Source of the DNA: a virus
Length of the DNA stretch: 64,000 bases
Strand: one strand, 5' to 3'
IMG/VR virus record: IMGVR_UViG_3300027129_000004
Span: 24,107 to 88,106 of that record
Part shown: positions 7,056 to 12,640 of the stretch, one piece after another
Layout of the letters: the number at the start of each line of letters is the position of its first letter
How positions within the stretch are numbered: the first letter of the stretch is position 1
The notes under the pieces: generated by a model
What the model was told of the DNA's origin: nothing
Databases searched by the model: none
What the model saw: only the letters and a program-made list of their open reading frames with translations
Program-made: the position numbers and the translations under genes

Positions 7056-7246
7056 CTGACGAACAAATCTGCGAAATGGTTAATAGGCACCGATACCTTA
7101 TGAGGTGTGAGATTAAACACGCACTTGATAAATTTTGTGCTGAAAATGGGAACCAAGACTTCAGCACTGCCAATCGTTCAGAAGCATTCAACGATACAAA
7201 ATGGATTGAATTTGCTAAATGGTTCAAGGAGATAAGAGATGAATGA
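7052..7246 (+). CDS. Small hypothetical protein
   Basis: The 64-aa product starts at the ATG that overlaps the previous stop (ATGA). It is helical with HALDKFCAENGN and ends in WIEFAKWFKEIRDE. No family recognised. Overlaps the next gene by 8 bp. Confidence 0.6.
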   Translation: MTDEQICEMVNRHRYLMRCEIKHALDKFCAENGNQDFSTANRSEAFNDTKWIEFAKWFKEIRDE

Positions 7247-7421
7247 AGAACTTTATATTCTTTATCTCAAACTTCGTGGTGGATATTGGAGAGTTAAGGA
7301 GGCATTTTCTATTTGGGGATTTTTGATGACCCATAGTTTGGAAAGATTAAATGAAAGATGTCACGGTTTAAATTGTTTTGATGAGTTTTATGCTACAATT
7401 AATGGTGGTTGGAAAAAATGA
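7239..7421 (+). CDS. Small hypothetical protein
   Basis: This 60-aa product is mildly hydrophobic and aromatic (LYILYLKLRGGYWRVKEAFSI), with two Cys near the middle. It may associate with membranes, but no clear span is visible. It overlaps the duplicated gene at 7418 by 4 bp. Confidence 0.6.
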   Translation: MNEELYILYLKLRGGYWRVKEAFSIWGFLMTHSLERLNERCHGLNCFDEFYATINGGWKK

Positions 7422-7567
7422 CCGAACAATACGGGAATCTTCCTGATGGTTTCTTTCTTTATGAAAGGGAGATTGAAGACTTGAGAAACTCTAAAAAAGA
7501 ATTGACGACTTATGGTAGAGAGAAACTGAGAGAACTTATTGAAAAGCAGAAGAAAGAGGACACCTGA
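7418..7567 (+). CDS. Small hypothetical protein, copy B of a recent duplicate
   Basis: Near-identical to the gene at 4843-4992 over all 150 bp, apart from a few changes near codons 15-18. In this copy the stop runs directly into promoter cassette 4, whereas copy A is separated from the equivalent cassette by the gene at 5017. Gene and cassette may therefore have been copied as one unit, or a gene was inserted at copy A. Confidence 0.7.
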   Translation: MTEQYGNLPDGFFLYEREIEDLRNSKKELTTYGREKLRELIEKQKKEDT

Positions 7568-7626
7568 CCAACTGGCACAAGACCCCTCCACAGGGGCACC
7601 AGATGCCTTATAATAGTCTCATACAC
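7568..7626 (+). promoter_or_regulatory. Early promoter cassette 4 (-10 TATAAT)
   Basis: Nearly identical to the cassette at 5288. The CCAACTGGCACAAG box is followed by CTCCAC (7586-7591), a 17-nt spacer, TATAAT (7609-7614) and AGTCTCATACACA. It would drive the gene at 7647. Confidence 0.75.
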
Positions 7627-7646
7627 ATAACAAATACTCTATTTTT

Positions 7647-7919
7647 ATGAACAAAGAACCACTCCAAGCAAAAGTATCCGACGAAGATTACCAAAAACTT
7701 CTTGATTACTTCAAAACTCAACTTGTTCAATCGGTTGTACCCAACAACCCTTTGAGTAAGGTTCAACAAACACGAACCATCTATTCCAAAATCAAAGAGA
7801 AAAATGTAGTAGAAGGTCTGGTTTCTTTTGATGGTGAAGAACCTGCTTGGGTTCCGATTGAAACCATCAACGGGATTTATTCCTTTATCAACAAAACCTT
7901 TGACAATTTTAACATTTGA
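7647..7919 (+). CDS. Hypothetical protein
   Basis: This 90-aa protein begins MNKEPLQAKVSDEDYQKLL. It has a helical N-terminal half and a beta-like second half (VVEGLVSFDGEEPAWVPIE). It is a single-gene unit behind cassette 4. The tRNA-Cys promoter overlaps its last codons. No family recognised. Confidence 0.7.
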   Translation: MNKEPLQAKVSDEDYQKLLDYFKTQLVQSVVPNNPLSKVQQTRTIYSKIKEKNVVEGLVSFDGEEPAWVPIETINGIYSFINKTFDNFNI

Positions 7920-7928
7920 TAGTATAAT
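7900..7928 (+). promoter_or_regulatory. Consensus sigma70-type promoter for tRNA-Cys
   Basis: TTGACA (7900-7905), a 17-nt spacer and TATAAT (7923-7928) make a perfect consensus promoter, 11 nt upstream of the tRNA. The -35 lies inside the end of the upstream gene. Among the promoters I can see, only this one matches both hexamers exactly. Confidence 0.85.
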
Positions 7929-7939
7929 CGTCTGGTGCT

Positions 7940-8016
7940 GTGTCTGTGGACCGAGTGGTGAAGGCAACCGTCTGCAAAACGGTTAATCAACGTGGGTTCA
8001 AATCCCACCAGACACT
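7940..8016 (+). tRNA. tRNA-Cys (anticodon GCA)
   Basis: A full cloverleaf can be drawn. The acceptor stem GTGTCTG/CAGACAC has seven pairs, the anticodon stem ACCGT/ACGGT carries the loop CTGCAAA with GCA at its centre, and the T arm is GTGGG-TTCAAAT-CCCAC. The discriminator base is U, which cysteine tRNAs use. No CCA is encoded. The gene has its own consensus promoter. Phage tRNAs usually supplement codons that the phage uses more than its host. Confidence 0.93.
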
Positions 8017-8054
8017 CTTATAAATTATGAGGCACTAAAGGAACTGAAATACAA

Positions 8055-8204
8055 ATGAGTGAAGACCTAATCTTCTATACAAATGGTAAAGAAACGTCCC
8101 GTATTCCTTCTCCAACTCTTGAAACTCTTACTCTTGGAACCAAAACACCAGAAACTAAACTTGAAATAGAAAAAACAATGGATAAAGAAGATACTGATAA
8201 ATAA
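8055..8204 (+). CDS. Short paralogue of the N-terminus of the 3068 product
   Basis: The 49-aa product matches the first 35 or so residues of the 180-aa protein at 3068 (FYTNGKETSRI-x-SPT, GTK-x-PETKLEI) and then ends with MDKEDTDK. The stop codon lies inside the GATAAATA motif that opens the homing-endonuclease leader at 8196. It is probably a gene shortened when that element arrived; an alternative is an independent partial duplication. Confidence 0.6.
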   Translation: MSEDLIFYTNGKETSRIPSPTLETLTLGTKTPETKLEIEKTMDKEDTDK

Positions 8205-8288
8205 TAGTGCTTATGTGTGTCGCAACCATAGCAGAGATTGGGTGCTTTCGGGCACCTTTTCTTGTATAAATACTATTGCGACACAACA
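8196..8288 (+). promoter_or_regulatory. Homing-endonuclease leader A: two late-type promoters, inverted repeat and terminator
   Basis: Order: GATAAATA (8196-8203), ATAGTGC, left arm TGTGTCGCAA (8216-8225), a terminator hairpin, TATAAATA (8265-8272), then right arm TTGCGACACA (8276-8285), perfectly complementary to the left arm. The second TATAAATA is an exact T4 late -10 motif. A transcript starting just after it would lack the left arm, whereas read-through RNA would have both. The leader at 11957 has the same layout with different arm sequences. Confidence 0.75.
8241..8260 (+). terminator. Rho-independent-type terminator within leader A
   Basis: GGTGC (8241-8245) and GCACC (8252-8256) form a stem closing TTTCGG, followed by TTTT. 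It lies in the loop between the two arms of the leader, so it would end upstream transcription before the endonuclease gene. Confidence 0.65.
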
Positions 8289-8300
8289 TAAAGCAGAACT

Positions 8301-9089
8301 ATGGAACTCAAAGAGTATCACTATGTTTATTATTCCTATGAGGAATATGGTAGAGGATATTTTGGTAGTAGAACTTGTAAATGTTTACCAGAAGATGATG
8401 TAAGATATTTTGGTTCTTACAGGGATAAGACATTCAAACCAACTCAAAAGATAATCTTGAAAAGTGATTATGCTACAAGAGAAGAGGCATATGATGATGA
8501 GATTACTTTACAAGAATATTATAAAGTAGTTGAAAATCCACATTTTTCTAATAGGGCATATCAAACATCTACAAAATTTTCTTATATAAGACCAACAGAA
8601 CAAGCAAGAGAAATTGGAAAAAAATCTGGATTAAAAGTAAAAGAACTTGGATTGGGATTTCACGCACTCACAAAAGAACAATTAAGTGAAAATTCTAAAA
8701 AAATGGTAGAAAAACATAGAAAAACTGGAACTGGTTTATTTACTTTAACTAATGAACAAAGAAGTAAAGGTGGATTAAAAAATAAAGAACAAGGTTCGGG
8801 AATTTTTTCTTTAACGGAAGAAGAAAAACAAAAAATAAGAAGTGAAGCAGGAAAAATAGGAGGGAAAAGGGCAGCAGAACTGAAAGTAGGTGCTCACGGA
8901 AGAACAAAAGAACAGATGAGTGAGGATGGTAAAAAAGTATCAAAATCAGTAAGAATACAAGCAGGAAAAACAACAAGTTCTCAAAGATGGATGTGTCTTG
9001 AAACAGGACATATTTCTACACCAGGAGGACTTTCAAAATATCAAAAACATAAAGGAATAGATACTTCTAGAAGAATAAGAGTATCATAA
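8301..9089 (+). CDS. GIY-YIG-type homing endonuclease
   Basis: The 262-aa protein opens with YVYYSYEEYGRGYFGSRTC, a GIY-YIG-like catalytic start (Y-x-Y then Y-F-G-S, residues about 8-26). It continues with Lys-rich segments in which a unit G-x-G-(F/L)-x-(A/T/S)-LT-x-E-(Q/E) recurs three to four times between residues 110 and 215, like the DNA-binding repeats (NUMOD3-type) of homing enzymes. It would cut a specific site in a related phage to spread its gene. It stands behind its own late promoter and beside a tRNA. The family call is by eye. Confidence 0.75.
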   Translation: MELKEYHYVYYSYEEYGRGYFGSRTCKCLPEDDVRYFGSYRDKTFKPTQKIILKSDYATREEAYDDEITLQEYYKVVENPHFSNRAYQTSTKFSYIRPTEQAREIGKKSGLKVKELGLGFHALTKEQLSENSKKMVEKHRKTGTGLFTLTNEQRSKGGLKNKEQGSGIFSLTEEEKQKIRSEAGKIGGKRAAELKVGAHGRTKEQMSEDGKKVSKSVRIQAGKTTSSQRWMCLETGHISTPGGLSKYQKHKGIDTSRRIRVS

Positions 9090-9148
9090 AGGACACTTGA
9101 CGAACTGGAACAAGGTGCCTTTACGGGGCACCTTTTTTGTTGTATAAT
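9088..9148 (+). promoter_or_regulatory. Early promoter cassette 5 (terminator plus TATAAT)
   Basis: GGACACTTGACGAACTGGAACAAG is followed by the terminator at 9112 and then TATAAT at 9143-9148. No TTGACA lies at the -35 distance. It drives the gene at 9170. Confidence 0.7.
9112..9138 (+). terminator. Rho-independent terminator
   Basis: GGTGCC (9114-9119) and GGCACC (9127-9132) enclose TTTACGG and are followed by six T. It ends the endonuclease transcript and overlaps promoter cassette 5, so terminator and promoter are joined in one element. Confidence 0.85.
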
Positions 9149-9169
9149 ATGAGAAATCAAAGGAACATT

Positions 9170-9475
9170 ATGGAAGATAGATTTTATCCAGATGAAATGT
9201 TTGAAGTTGCTGAACGAAGGGAGAAGAGTAATCGTGTTCTCCAAAGGTATAATGACTACTACAATATGGAGTGTGAATCATTACCAACTGGAGGACCAAT
9301 TAGTATGATGCATATGCAAGCAATTGCATTACAATCTGCAATTGATGCTCTGCGTTGCGAAAACCTGAATCGTGAGTATAATGAAATCGCAATCTCTGAT
9401 ATTGAGGATTTGATTGAACGATTGTATCAACAGAGTAATGAGTATCTTGAACGAGTGAGGAAACTGAAAAAATGA
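9170..9475 (+). CDS. Hypothetical protein
   Basis: I start at the ATG at 9170 (101 aa), which follows AAAGGA at a proper distance. An ATG at 9149 directly follows the -10 box and cannot be the start of this transcript. The protein is helical, with GGPISMMHMQAIALQSAIDAL in the middle and a coiled-coil-like end (IEDLIERLYQQSNEYLERVRKL). Family unknown. Confidence 0.7.
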   Translation: MEDRFYPDEMFEVAERREKSNRVLQRYNDYYNMECESLPTGGPISMMHMQAIALQSAIDALRCENLNREYNEIAISDIEDLIERLYQQSNEYLERVRKLKK

Positions 9476-9490
9476 CTTACTCACCAAACC

Positions 9491-9560
9491 TGTGACACTT
9501 GTGAAACTGGCACAAGACCCCACCAATCCCCCTGTGGATGCCCTATAATAGTCTCATATT
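9491..9560 (+). promoter_or_regulatory. Early promoter cassette 6 (-10 TATAAT)
   Basis: GTGACACTTGTGAAACTGGCACAAG opens the cassette; TATAAT lies at 9544-9549 and AGTCTCATA follows. It links the GACACTTGACGAACTGG form of the box seen at 5757 and 9088 with the GTGCCACTTGTAGCACTGG form seen further right. It drives the gene at 9572. Confidence 0.7.
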
Positions 9561-9571
9561 CAAAAAGAGCA

Positions 9572-9835
9572 ATGACTGCTTCCAATCTTTCTAAAATCAA
9601 ACCTAAACTTCGCACTCAAGGCTCTGTATCTGGGAACTTTGGTAGGGCAAAAGTTAAAGCAGGTTCTCCTTTGCGTGATATTGGAATGACCGATGCAAAA
9701 GTAGTTAAAGTTTGCACACAAGAAGATTATCTGAAGAGACTCTATCTTGCATATGAGACAACTGAAGATGCTAAACTGAAAAAGTTTGTATTTTCTGAAA
9801 TTAAAAAGATTCTAATCCAACGAGGGGAATGGTGA
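9572..9835 (+). CDS. Small basic hypothetical protein
   Basis: The 87-aa product is basic at its N-terminus (SNLSKIKPKLRTQG) with a Gly/Ala-rich stretch, and helical at its C-terminus (EDAKLKKFVFSEIKKILIQ). The charge suggests nucleic-acid contact, but no motif is present. It overlaps the gene at 9829 by 7 bp. Confidence 0.65.
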   Translation: MTASNLSKIKPKLRTQGSVSGNFGRAKVKAGSPLRDIGMTDAKVVKVCTQEDYLKRLYLAYETTEDAKLKKFVFSEIKKILIQRGEW

Positions 9836-10017
9836 GTAACACTGTTTACGCATATTCAGAAGTTGAACGTGCTTACAAGATTCTTAAAGAACTTGCAGAA
9901 CGTGAGAATAAACTTCATATGATGGATATGACCATCAATCTCCAGCATCTTGATGTTATTCAATACGAGATTCTTCCTGCACTGGAAGAAATCGTTTATT
10001 TTGACCCAACTCCTTAA
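9829..10017 (+). CDS. Small helical hypothetical protein
   Basis: The 62-aa product is predicted mostly helical (SEVERAYKILKELAERENKL; LQHLDVIQYEILPALEEIV). The ATG lies just before the upstream stop. A strong hairpin follows about 20 bp after its stop, so it ends this unit. Family unknown. Confidence 0.65.
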   Translation: MVSNTVYAYSEVERAYKILKELAERENKLHMMDMTINLQHLDVIQYEILPALEEIVYFDPTP

Positions 10018-10036
10018 TTGTCTACATAGGTATAAC

Positions 10037-10063
10037 AATGGACAGTTTTTTCACTGTCCATTT
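10037..10063 (+). terminator. Hairpin, probable terminator
   Basis: AATGGACAGT (10037-10046) pairs perfectly with ACTGTCCATT (10053-10062), enclosing a T-rich loop. It follows the gene at 9829. The downstream T run is short, so termination may be partial. Confidence 0.6.
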
Positions 10064-10067
10064 GCAC

Positions 10068-10096
10068 TTGATTACGCACCGAAAGGGTGCTATGAT
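10068..10096 (+). promoter_or_regulatory. Sigma70-type promoter TTGATT-17-TATGAT
   Basis: TTGATT (10068-10073) and TATGAT (10091-10096) are 17 nt apart with an extended -10 (TGC just upstream). Together with the hairpin at 10037 it forms another stem-loop plus promoter pair, but without the GTGCCA box. Confidence 0.75.
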
Positions 10097-10115
10097 TACG
10101 AAGTAAATCACTCAA

Positions 10116-10244
10116 ATGATGTTCGACACATTCAATTTTACTGGTGATGCCACTACCTTTATTGGTTTGGTTGGTGTTATTAGCACTGCTGTTATTGTTA
10201 TTACTGTTTTCCGTTCTTACTGGTCTAGTCCTTATCGCAAATGA
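10116..10244 (+). CDS. Small single-span membrane protein
   Basis: The 42-aa product has one hydrophobic span (FIGLVGVISTAVIVITVF, residues about 15-32) followed by a positively charged tail. A second ATG follows immediately. The TGA overlaps the next ATG. A plain small membrane protein of unknown function. Confidence 0.6.
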   Translation: MMFDTFNFTGDATTFIGLVGVISTAVIVITVFRSYWSSPYRK

Positions 10245-10462
10245 ATTATTCAAAATCCATTCAAGAGTACGAAAAAGAACTCAAAGAAGCAAAGAAAAAG
10301 TTTGATAAACTCTCAAAGCAATATAAAAAGTGTAGAAGTGTTTATCAAGCAGAGATGATGTACGATGACCTAACAATTCTGAATGAAGATATTTCTGAAC
10401 TTCAGATGATTGTGAAGGAACTGCGTCAACAAAAGAAACTTGCCGAAATTGATGTTGTCTAA
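10241..10462 (+). CDS. Coiled-coil hypothetical protein
   Basis: The 73-aa product is dominated by charged heptad-like helix (YEKELKEAKKKFDKLSKQYKK; LNEDISELQMIVKELRQQ). It probably forms a coiled coil. Overlaps the membrane-protein gene by 4 bp and is two bases from the next gene, so the three are co-expressed. Confidence 0.65.
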   Translation: MNYSKSIQEYEKELKEAKKKFDKLSKQYKKCRSVYQAEMMYDDLTILNEDISELQMIVKELRQQKKLAEIDVV

Positions 10463-10464
10463 TT

Positions 10465-10695
10465 ATGTCTGACCTTTATACTGAAATCTTGGTGTTTAAC
10501 AAAATGTCTTTTAATCGTGAGCAACTTGTTGAGGATTATATCCAGCAAACGATTGGAGGAATGGATTATAAGACTATGGAACGTTTTGTTTATGATACTT
10601 TGAAAGATAATCTAGCAGATTATAATGATGAAGAATTGATTACAGAGGTTACAGACTACTACCCAGAATTGTTGGAGGATGTTGATACTCTGTGA
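10465..10695 (+). CDS. Conserved-type small acidic hypothetical protein
   Basis: The 76-aa product is acidic and helical (REQLVEDYIQQTIGG; DYKTMERFVYDTLKDNLADY). The stretch FVYDTLKDNL...YNDEELITEV resembles small conserved cyanophage proteins by memory. It ends inside promoter cassette 7. Confidence 0.65.
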   Translation: MSDLYTEILVFNKMSFNREQLVEDYIQQTIGGMDYKTMERFVYDTLKDNLADYNDEELITEVTDYYPELLEDVDTL

Positions 10696-10760
10696 CACTT
10701 GTGGCACTGGCACACTAAAAGATCACAGCACCTCAAATCCTGCTATAATTACTTCGTAAT
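10691..10760 (+). promoter_or_regulatory. Early promoter cassette 7 (-10 TATAAT)
   Basis: GTGACACTTGTGGCACTGGCACAC is followed by GATCAC (10721-10726), a 17-nt spacer and an extended -10 TGCTATAAT (TATAAT 10744-10749). The -10 merges into a short inverted repeat ATTAC-TTC-GTAAT (10748-10760). Drives the gene at 10772. Confidence 0.7.
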
Positions 10761-10771
10761 CAATCAACACC

Positions 10772-10948
10772 ATGTTAGTCCTTGATTCTATTGGTTTCTA
10801 CGATAAGTTTCAAAATTATAATCTAATCCTAGATTTTTCTGGTCGTTGGGTAGAACATTATAATTATATGATATCTCCTTTTAATGAAAAATGGATAAAT
10901 AAAACCTATCAAGATGAGATAAGGCAAAATCGGTTTTACGATGTTTGA
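10772..10948 (+). CDS. Small hypothetical protein
   Basis: The 58-aa product is aromatic and Asn-rich (FYDKFQNYNLILDFSGRW; YMISPFNEKWINKTYQDEI). Supported by its position, starting 23 bp after a strong -10 and ending at the next cassette. Family unknown. Confidence 0.55.
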   Translation: MLVLDSIGFYDKFQNYNLILDFSGRWVEHYNYMISPFNEKWINKTYQDEIRQNRFYDV

Positions 10949-10956
10949 TTGTGCCT

Positions 10957-11021
10957 TGTGCCACTGATTCTTCTGGCACATAACACTTTACAGACCCCAG
11001 AACCTGTGCTATGATGTATTC
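10957..11021 (+). promoter_or_regulatory. Early promoter cassette 8 (TTTACA-17-TATGAT)
   Basis: GTGCCA (10958-10963) and TGGCAC (10974-10979) form the stem-loop. TTTACA (10987-10992) stands exactly where other cassettes have GAGCAC and is followed by the shared AGACCCC. Extended -10 TGCTATGAT (TATGAT 11010-11015) is 17 nt away. This copy shows that the GAGCAC element occupies the -35 position. Confidence 0.75.
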
Positions 11022-11043
11022 ATCAAGTCAAGGAGGTTTCAAG

Positions 11044-11187
11044 ATGATTGACACTTGTGTTCTTCACGATGATTACGAGGACTTTGCTAAAAAGTTTCTC
11101 GGTGTTGATTATGAGGACTTTATTGGTCTTCAACTTGGTCTTCCCGATGAAGATGAAATTGAAATTGAATACTCTTTAAGTATTTGA
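11044..11187 (+). CDS. Small acidic hypothetical protein
   Basis: The 47-aa product is strongly acidic (HDDYEDFAKKFLG, LPDEDEIEIEY). It has an excellent ribosome-binding site, AAGGAGG, ten bases before the ATG, stronger than most in this region, so it may be highly expressed. Family unknown; a DNA-mimic role is conceivable from charge only. Confidence 0.65.
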   Translation: MIDTCVLHDDYEDFAKKFLGVDYEDFIGLQLGLPDEDEIEIEYSLSI

Positions 11188-11195
11188 TTTCATTT

Positions 11196-11256
11196 GGAAC
11201 GGGTTTGCCAATGGGTTGGAAATATCTAACCAATAAAGTTACCCATTTTTCGTTCC
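11196..11256 (+). terminator. Nested stem-loop, probable terminator
   Basis: An outer stem GGAACG/CGTTCC (11196-11201, 11251-11256) encloses an inner stem AATGGGT/ACCCATT (11210-11216, 11241-11247), followed by T residues inside the outer arm. It fills the gap between the genes at 11044 and 11273. It may be a terminator or a processing structure. Confidence 0.5.
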
Positions 11257-11272
11257 CTTGACTTTTCATTAA

Positions 11273-11503
11273 ATGTCTGCTAAACTGATTGCTCTTGCTT
11301 CCGAAATCGTTGATACCAACCCTGCTGCTGCTCAACTGATTGTTAGTCTGACTAAAGCAGAAACTGGTGCTGAACTCATCGAAGCACTTGATAACTATGA
11401 TTCCACCGTGCTTGAGAACTATTCTGAACCTGTGGATTCTGAAGATGAAGATGAAGGTGAAGTGACTCTCACCGATGCAGATGGTATTGTAACTTCTGTT
11501 TGA
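11273..11503 (+). CDS. Hypothetical protein, acidic tail
   Basis: The 76-aa product has an Ala/Leu-rich helical first half (LIALASEIVDTNPAAAQLIV) and an acidic tail (DSEDEDEGEVTLTDADG). It is likely soluble. No family recognised. It sits 38 bp upstream of the gene at 11542 with no promoter cassette between. Confidence 0.7.
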   Translation: MSAKLIALASEIVDTNPAAAQLIVSLTKAETGAELIEALDNYDSTVLENYSEPVDSEDEDEGEVTLTDADGIVTSV

Positions 11504-11541
11504 TTTTTGATTCTTTAATTTCTTAACCAACTAATTTTATT

Positions 11542-11793
11542 ATGGCACGTCGCAACAAGTCTGCATCTCGTCAAATGGTTGAAAATCTTCAAGAACAACT
11601 TGTTGAGTATTTTCAAGAAAACATCTTTGATGATTGTGATTACGAAGATTTGACTGGTTCTGACCTTCTTGAAGCACTGGTTGGCACTTTCCGTGAACTG
11701 GAAAGTGAAATCCAAAAGAAAATGAACCCGATTCAGTATGTGCTAAATAAAATTGACCCAGAGGATTCTGAATCTCAAGTCCTTAACGGTTAA
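11542..11793 (+). CDS. Hypothetical protein
   Basis: The 83-aa product has a basic start (MARRNKSASRQ) followed by helices (ENLQEQLVEYFQENIF; GSDLLEALVGTFRELESEI). No motif identifies it. It is the last protein gene before the tRNA-Arg. The interval to the tRNA contains a CCCTCT/AGAGGG stem around 11840-11872 that may be a weak terminator. Confidence 0.7.
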   Translation: MARRNKSASRQMVENLQEQLVEYFQENIFDDCDYEDLTGSDLLEALVGTFRELESEIQKKMNPIQYVLNKIDPEDSESQVLNG

Positions 11794-11878
11794 TTCTTAC
11801 GGGCATCAAAGGTCCAAACTTTGAATAAGACCCACACCCTCTATGCCTCTTAACAATGCACAAACCAGAGGGTCTCTT

Positions 11879-11951
11879 GGGCATATGGTGAAGTGGATTA
11901 TCACACGGCTCTTCTAAAGCCTTATCCCTGGTTCGAATCCAGGTATGCCTG
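11879..11951 (+). tRNA. tRNA-Arg (anticodon UCU)
   Basis: A cloverleaf can be drawn: acceptor GGGCATA/TATGCCT (one G-U pair), anticodon loop CTTCTAA with TCT at its centre, T arm CCTGG-TTCGAAT-CCAGG, discriminator G. The base of the anticodon stem has a C-U mismatch. It reads AGA, a codon favoured by AT-rich phages. No CCA is encoded. A homing-endonuclease leader begins 5 bp after its 3' end. Confidence 0.9.
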
Positions 11952-11956
11952 TTTAA

Positions 11957-12053
11957 TATAAATAATAGTGCCTGAGTTGGGTGCAATCTTCACAGGTAAG
12001 ATAGTGGGGGCAGAAATGTCCCCTCTTCTAATATAAATACTATTGCACCCAAC
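11957..12053 (+). promoter_or_regulatory. Homing-endonuclease leader B: two late promoters, inverted repeat and terminator
   Basis: Same order as leader A: TATAAATA (11957-11964), ATAGTGC, left arm GTTGGGTGCAAT (11976-11987), hairpin with T tail, TATAAATA (12032-12039), right arm ATTGCACCCAAC (12042-12053). The 12-bp arms are perfect complements yet differ in sequence from leader A, so the pairing rather than the sequence is preserved. The downstream promoter lies between the arms. Confidence 0.75.
12006..12028 (+). terminator. Terminator-like hairpin within leader B
   Basis: GGGGGCA and TGTCCCC (one G-U pair) close a GAAA tetraloop and are followed by TCTTCT. It corresponds in position to the terminator in leader A. 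The T tail is imperfect. Confidence 0.55.
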
Positions 12054-12064
12054 AAAGAGCAGTT

Positions 12065-12640
12065 ATGAAAGGTACTATTTATTGTATCCACTGTATTTCC
12101 ACTGGAGAGAAATATATTGGACAAACCAGAAGAAGTATACAAGATAGACTAAGATATCACAAATACGCATCTGCAAAAAGTTCCAGAGCAAAATTATACA
12201 TACAAGCAAATAAAACTGGATGGGATGATTTCATAATTGGGATTGTTGAGCAGTGTGAGGTCAATCAATTAAATGGAAAAGAATGTTTTTATATTGAAAC
12301 ATTTAATACTTTAGAAAAAGGACTGAATAGTTCTCCAGGTGGAGGAAAATTCCCAGTTATGAAAGGAAAATTGCACCCTTTGTTTGGAAAAGGACATAAA
12401 AAGGAAACAAAATTAAAAATAAGCAAAAATCATCACAATGTCTTAGGAAAAAACAATCCAAGGTCAAATTATTATGAAGTTGAATTTTTAAATGGAAAAA
12501 AAGAAACTGTTCATTGTTTGACGGAGTGGGGAAGAAACAATGGATACAAAAAACAAAATTTATTTAATTTAGCTTGCAATCTCCAGAAATCACCTCACAA
12601 AGATATTTTAAAAATTACTAAAATTCAAAATGAAAGTTAA
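12065..12640 (+). CDS. GIY-YIG homing endonuclease
   Basis: The 191-aa protein starts MKGTIYCIHC and has KYIGQT near residue 17-22, the two halves of a GIY-YIG core (Y...YIG-x-T), followed by R and H residues expected in the active site. Residues 95-125 (GKLHPLFGKGHKKETKLKIS) match a NUMOD3-type DNA-binding motif. The C-terminal part (LTEWGRNNGYKKQNLFNLA) looks like a helical DNA-contact segment. Such enzymes spread their own genes between phages. It sits directly after a tRNA and overlaps the phosphoesterase gene by 11 bp. Confidence 0.85.
   Translation: MKGTIYCIHCISTGEKYIGQTRRSIQDRLRYHKYASAKSSRAKLYIQANKTGWDDFIIGIVEQCEVNQLNGKECFYIETFNTLEKGLNSSPGGGKFPVMKGKLHPLFGKGHKKETKLKISKNHHNVLGKNNPRSNYYEVEFLNGKKETVHCLTEWGRNNGYKKQNLFNLACNLQKSPHKDILKITKIQNES

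Noticed and set aside
11794-11878. A possible extra tRNA before tRNA-Arg
   Set aside because: GGGCATC and CCAAAC segments look tRNA-like, but no T arm or paired acceptor stem could be drawn.
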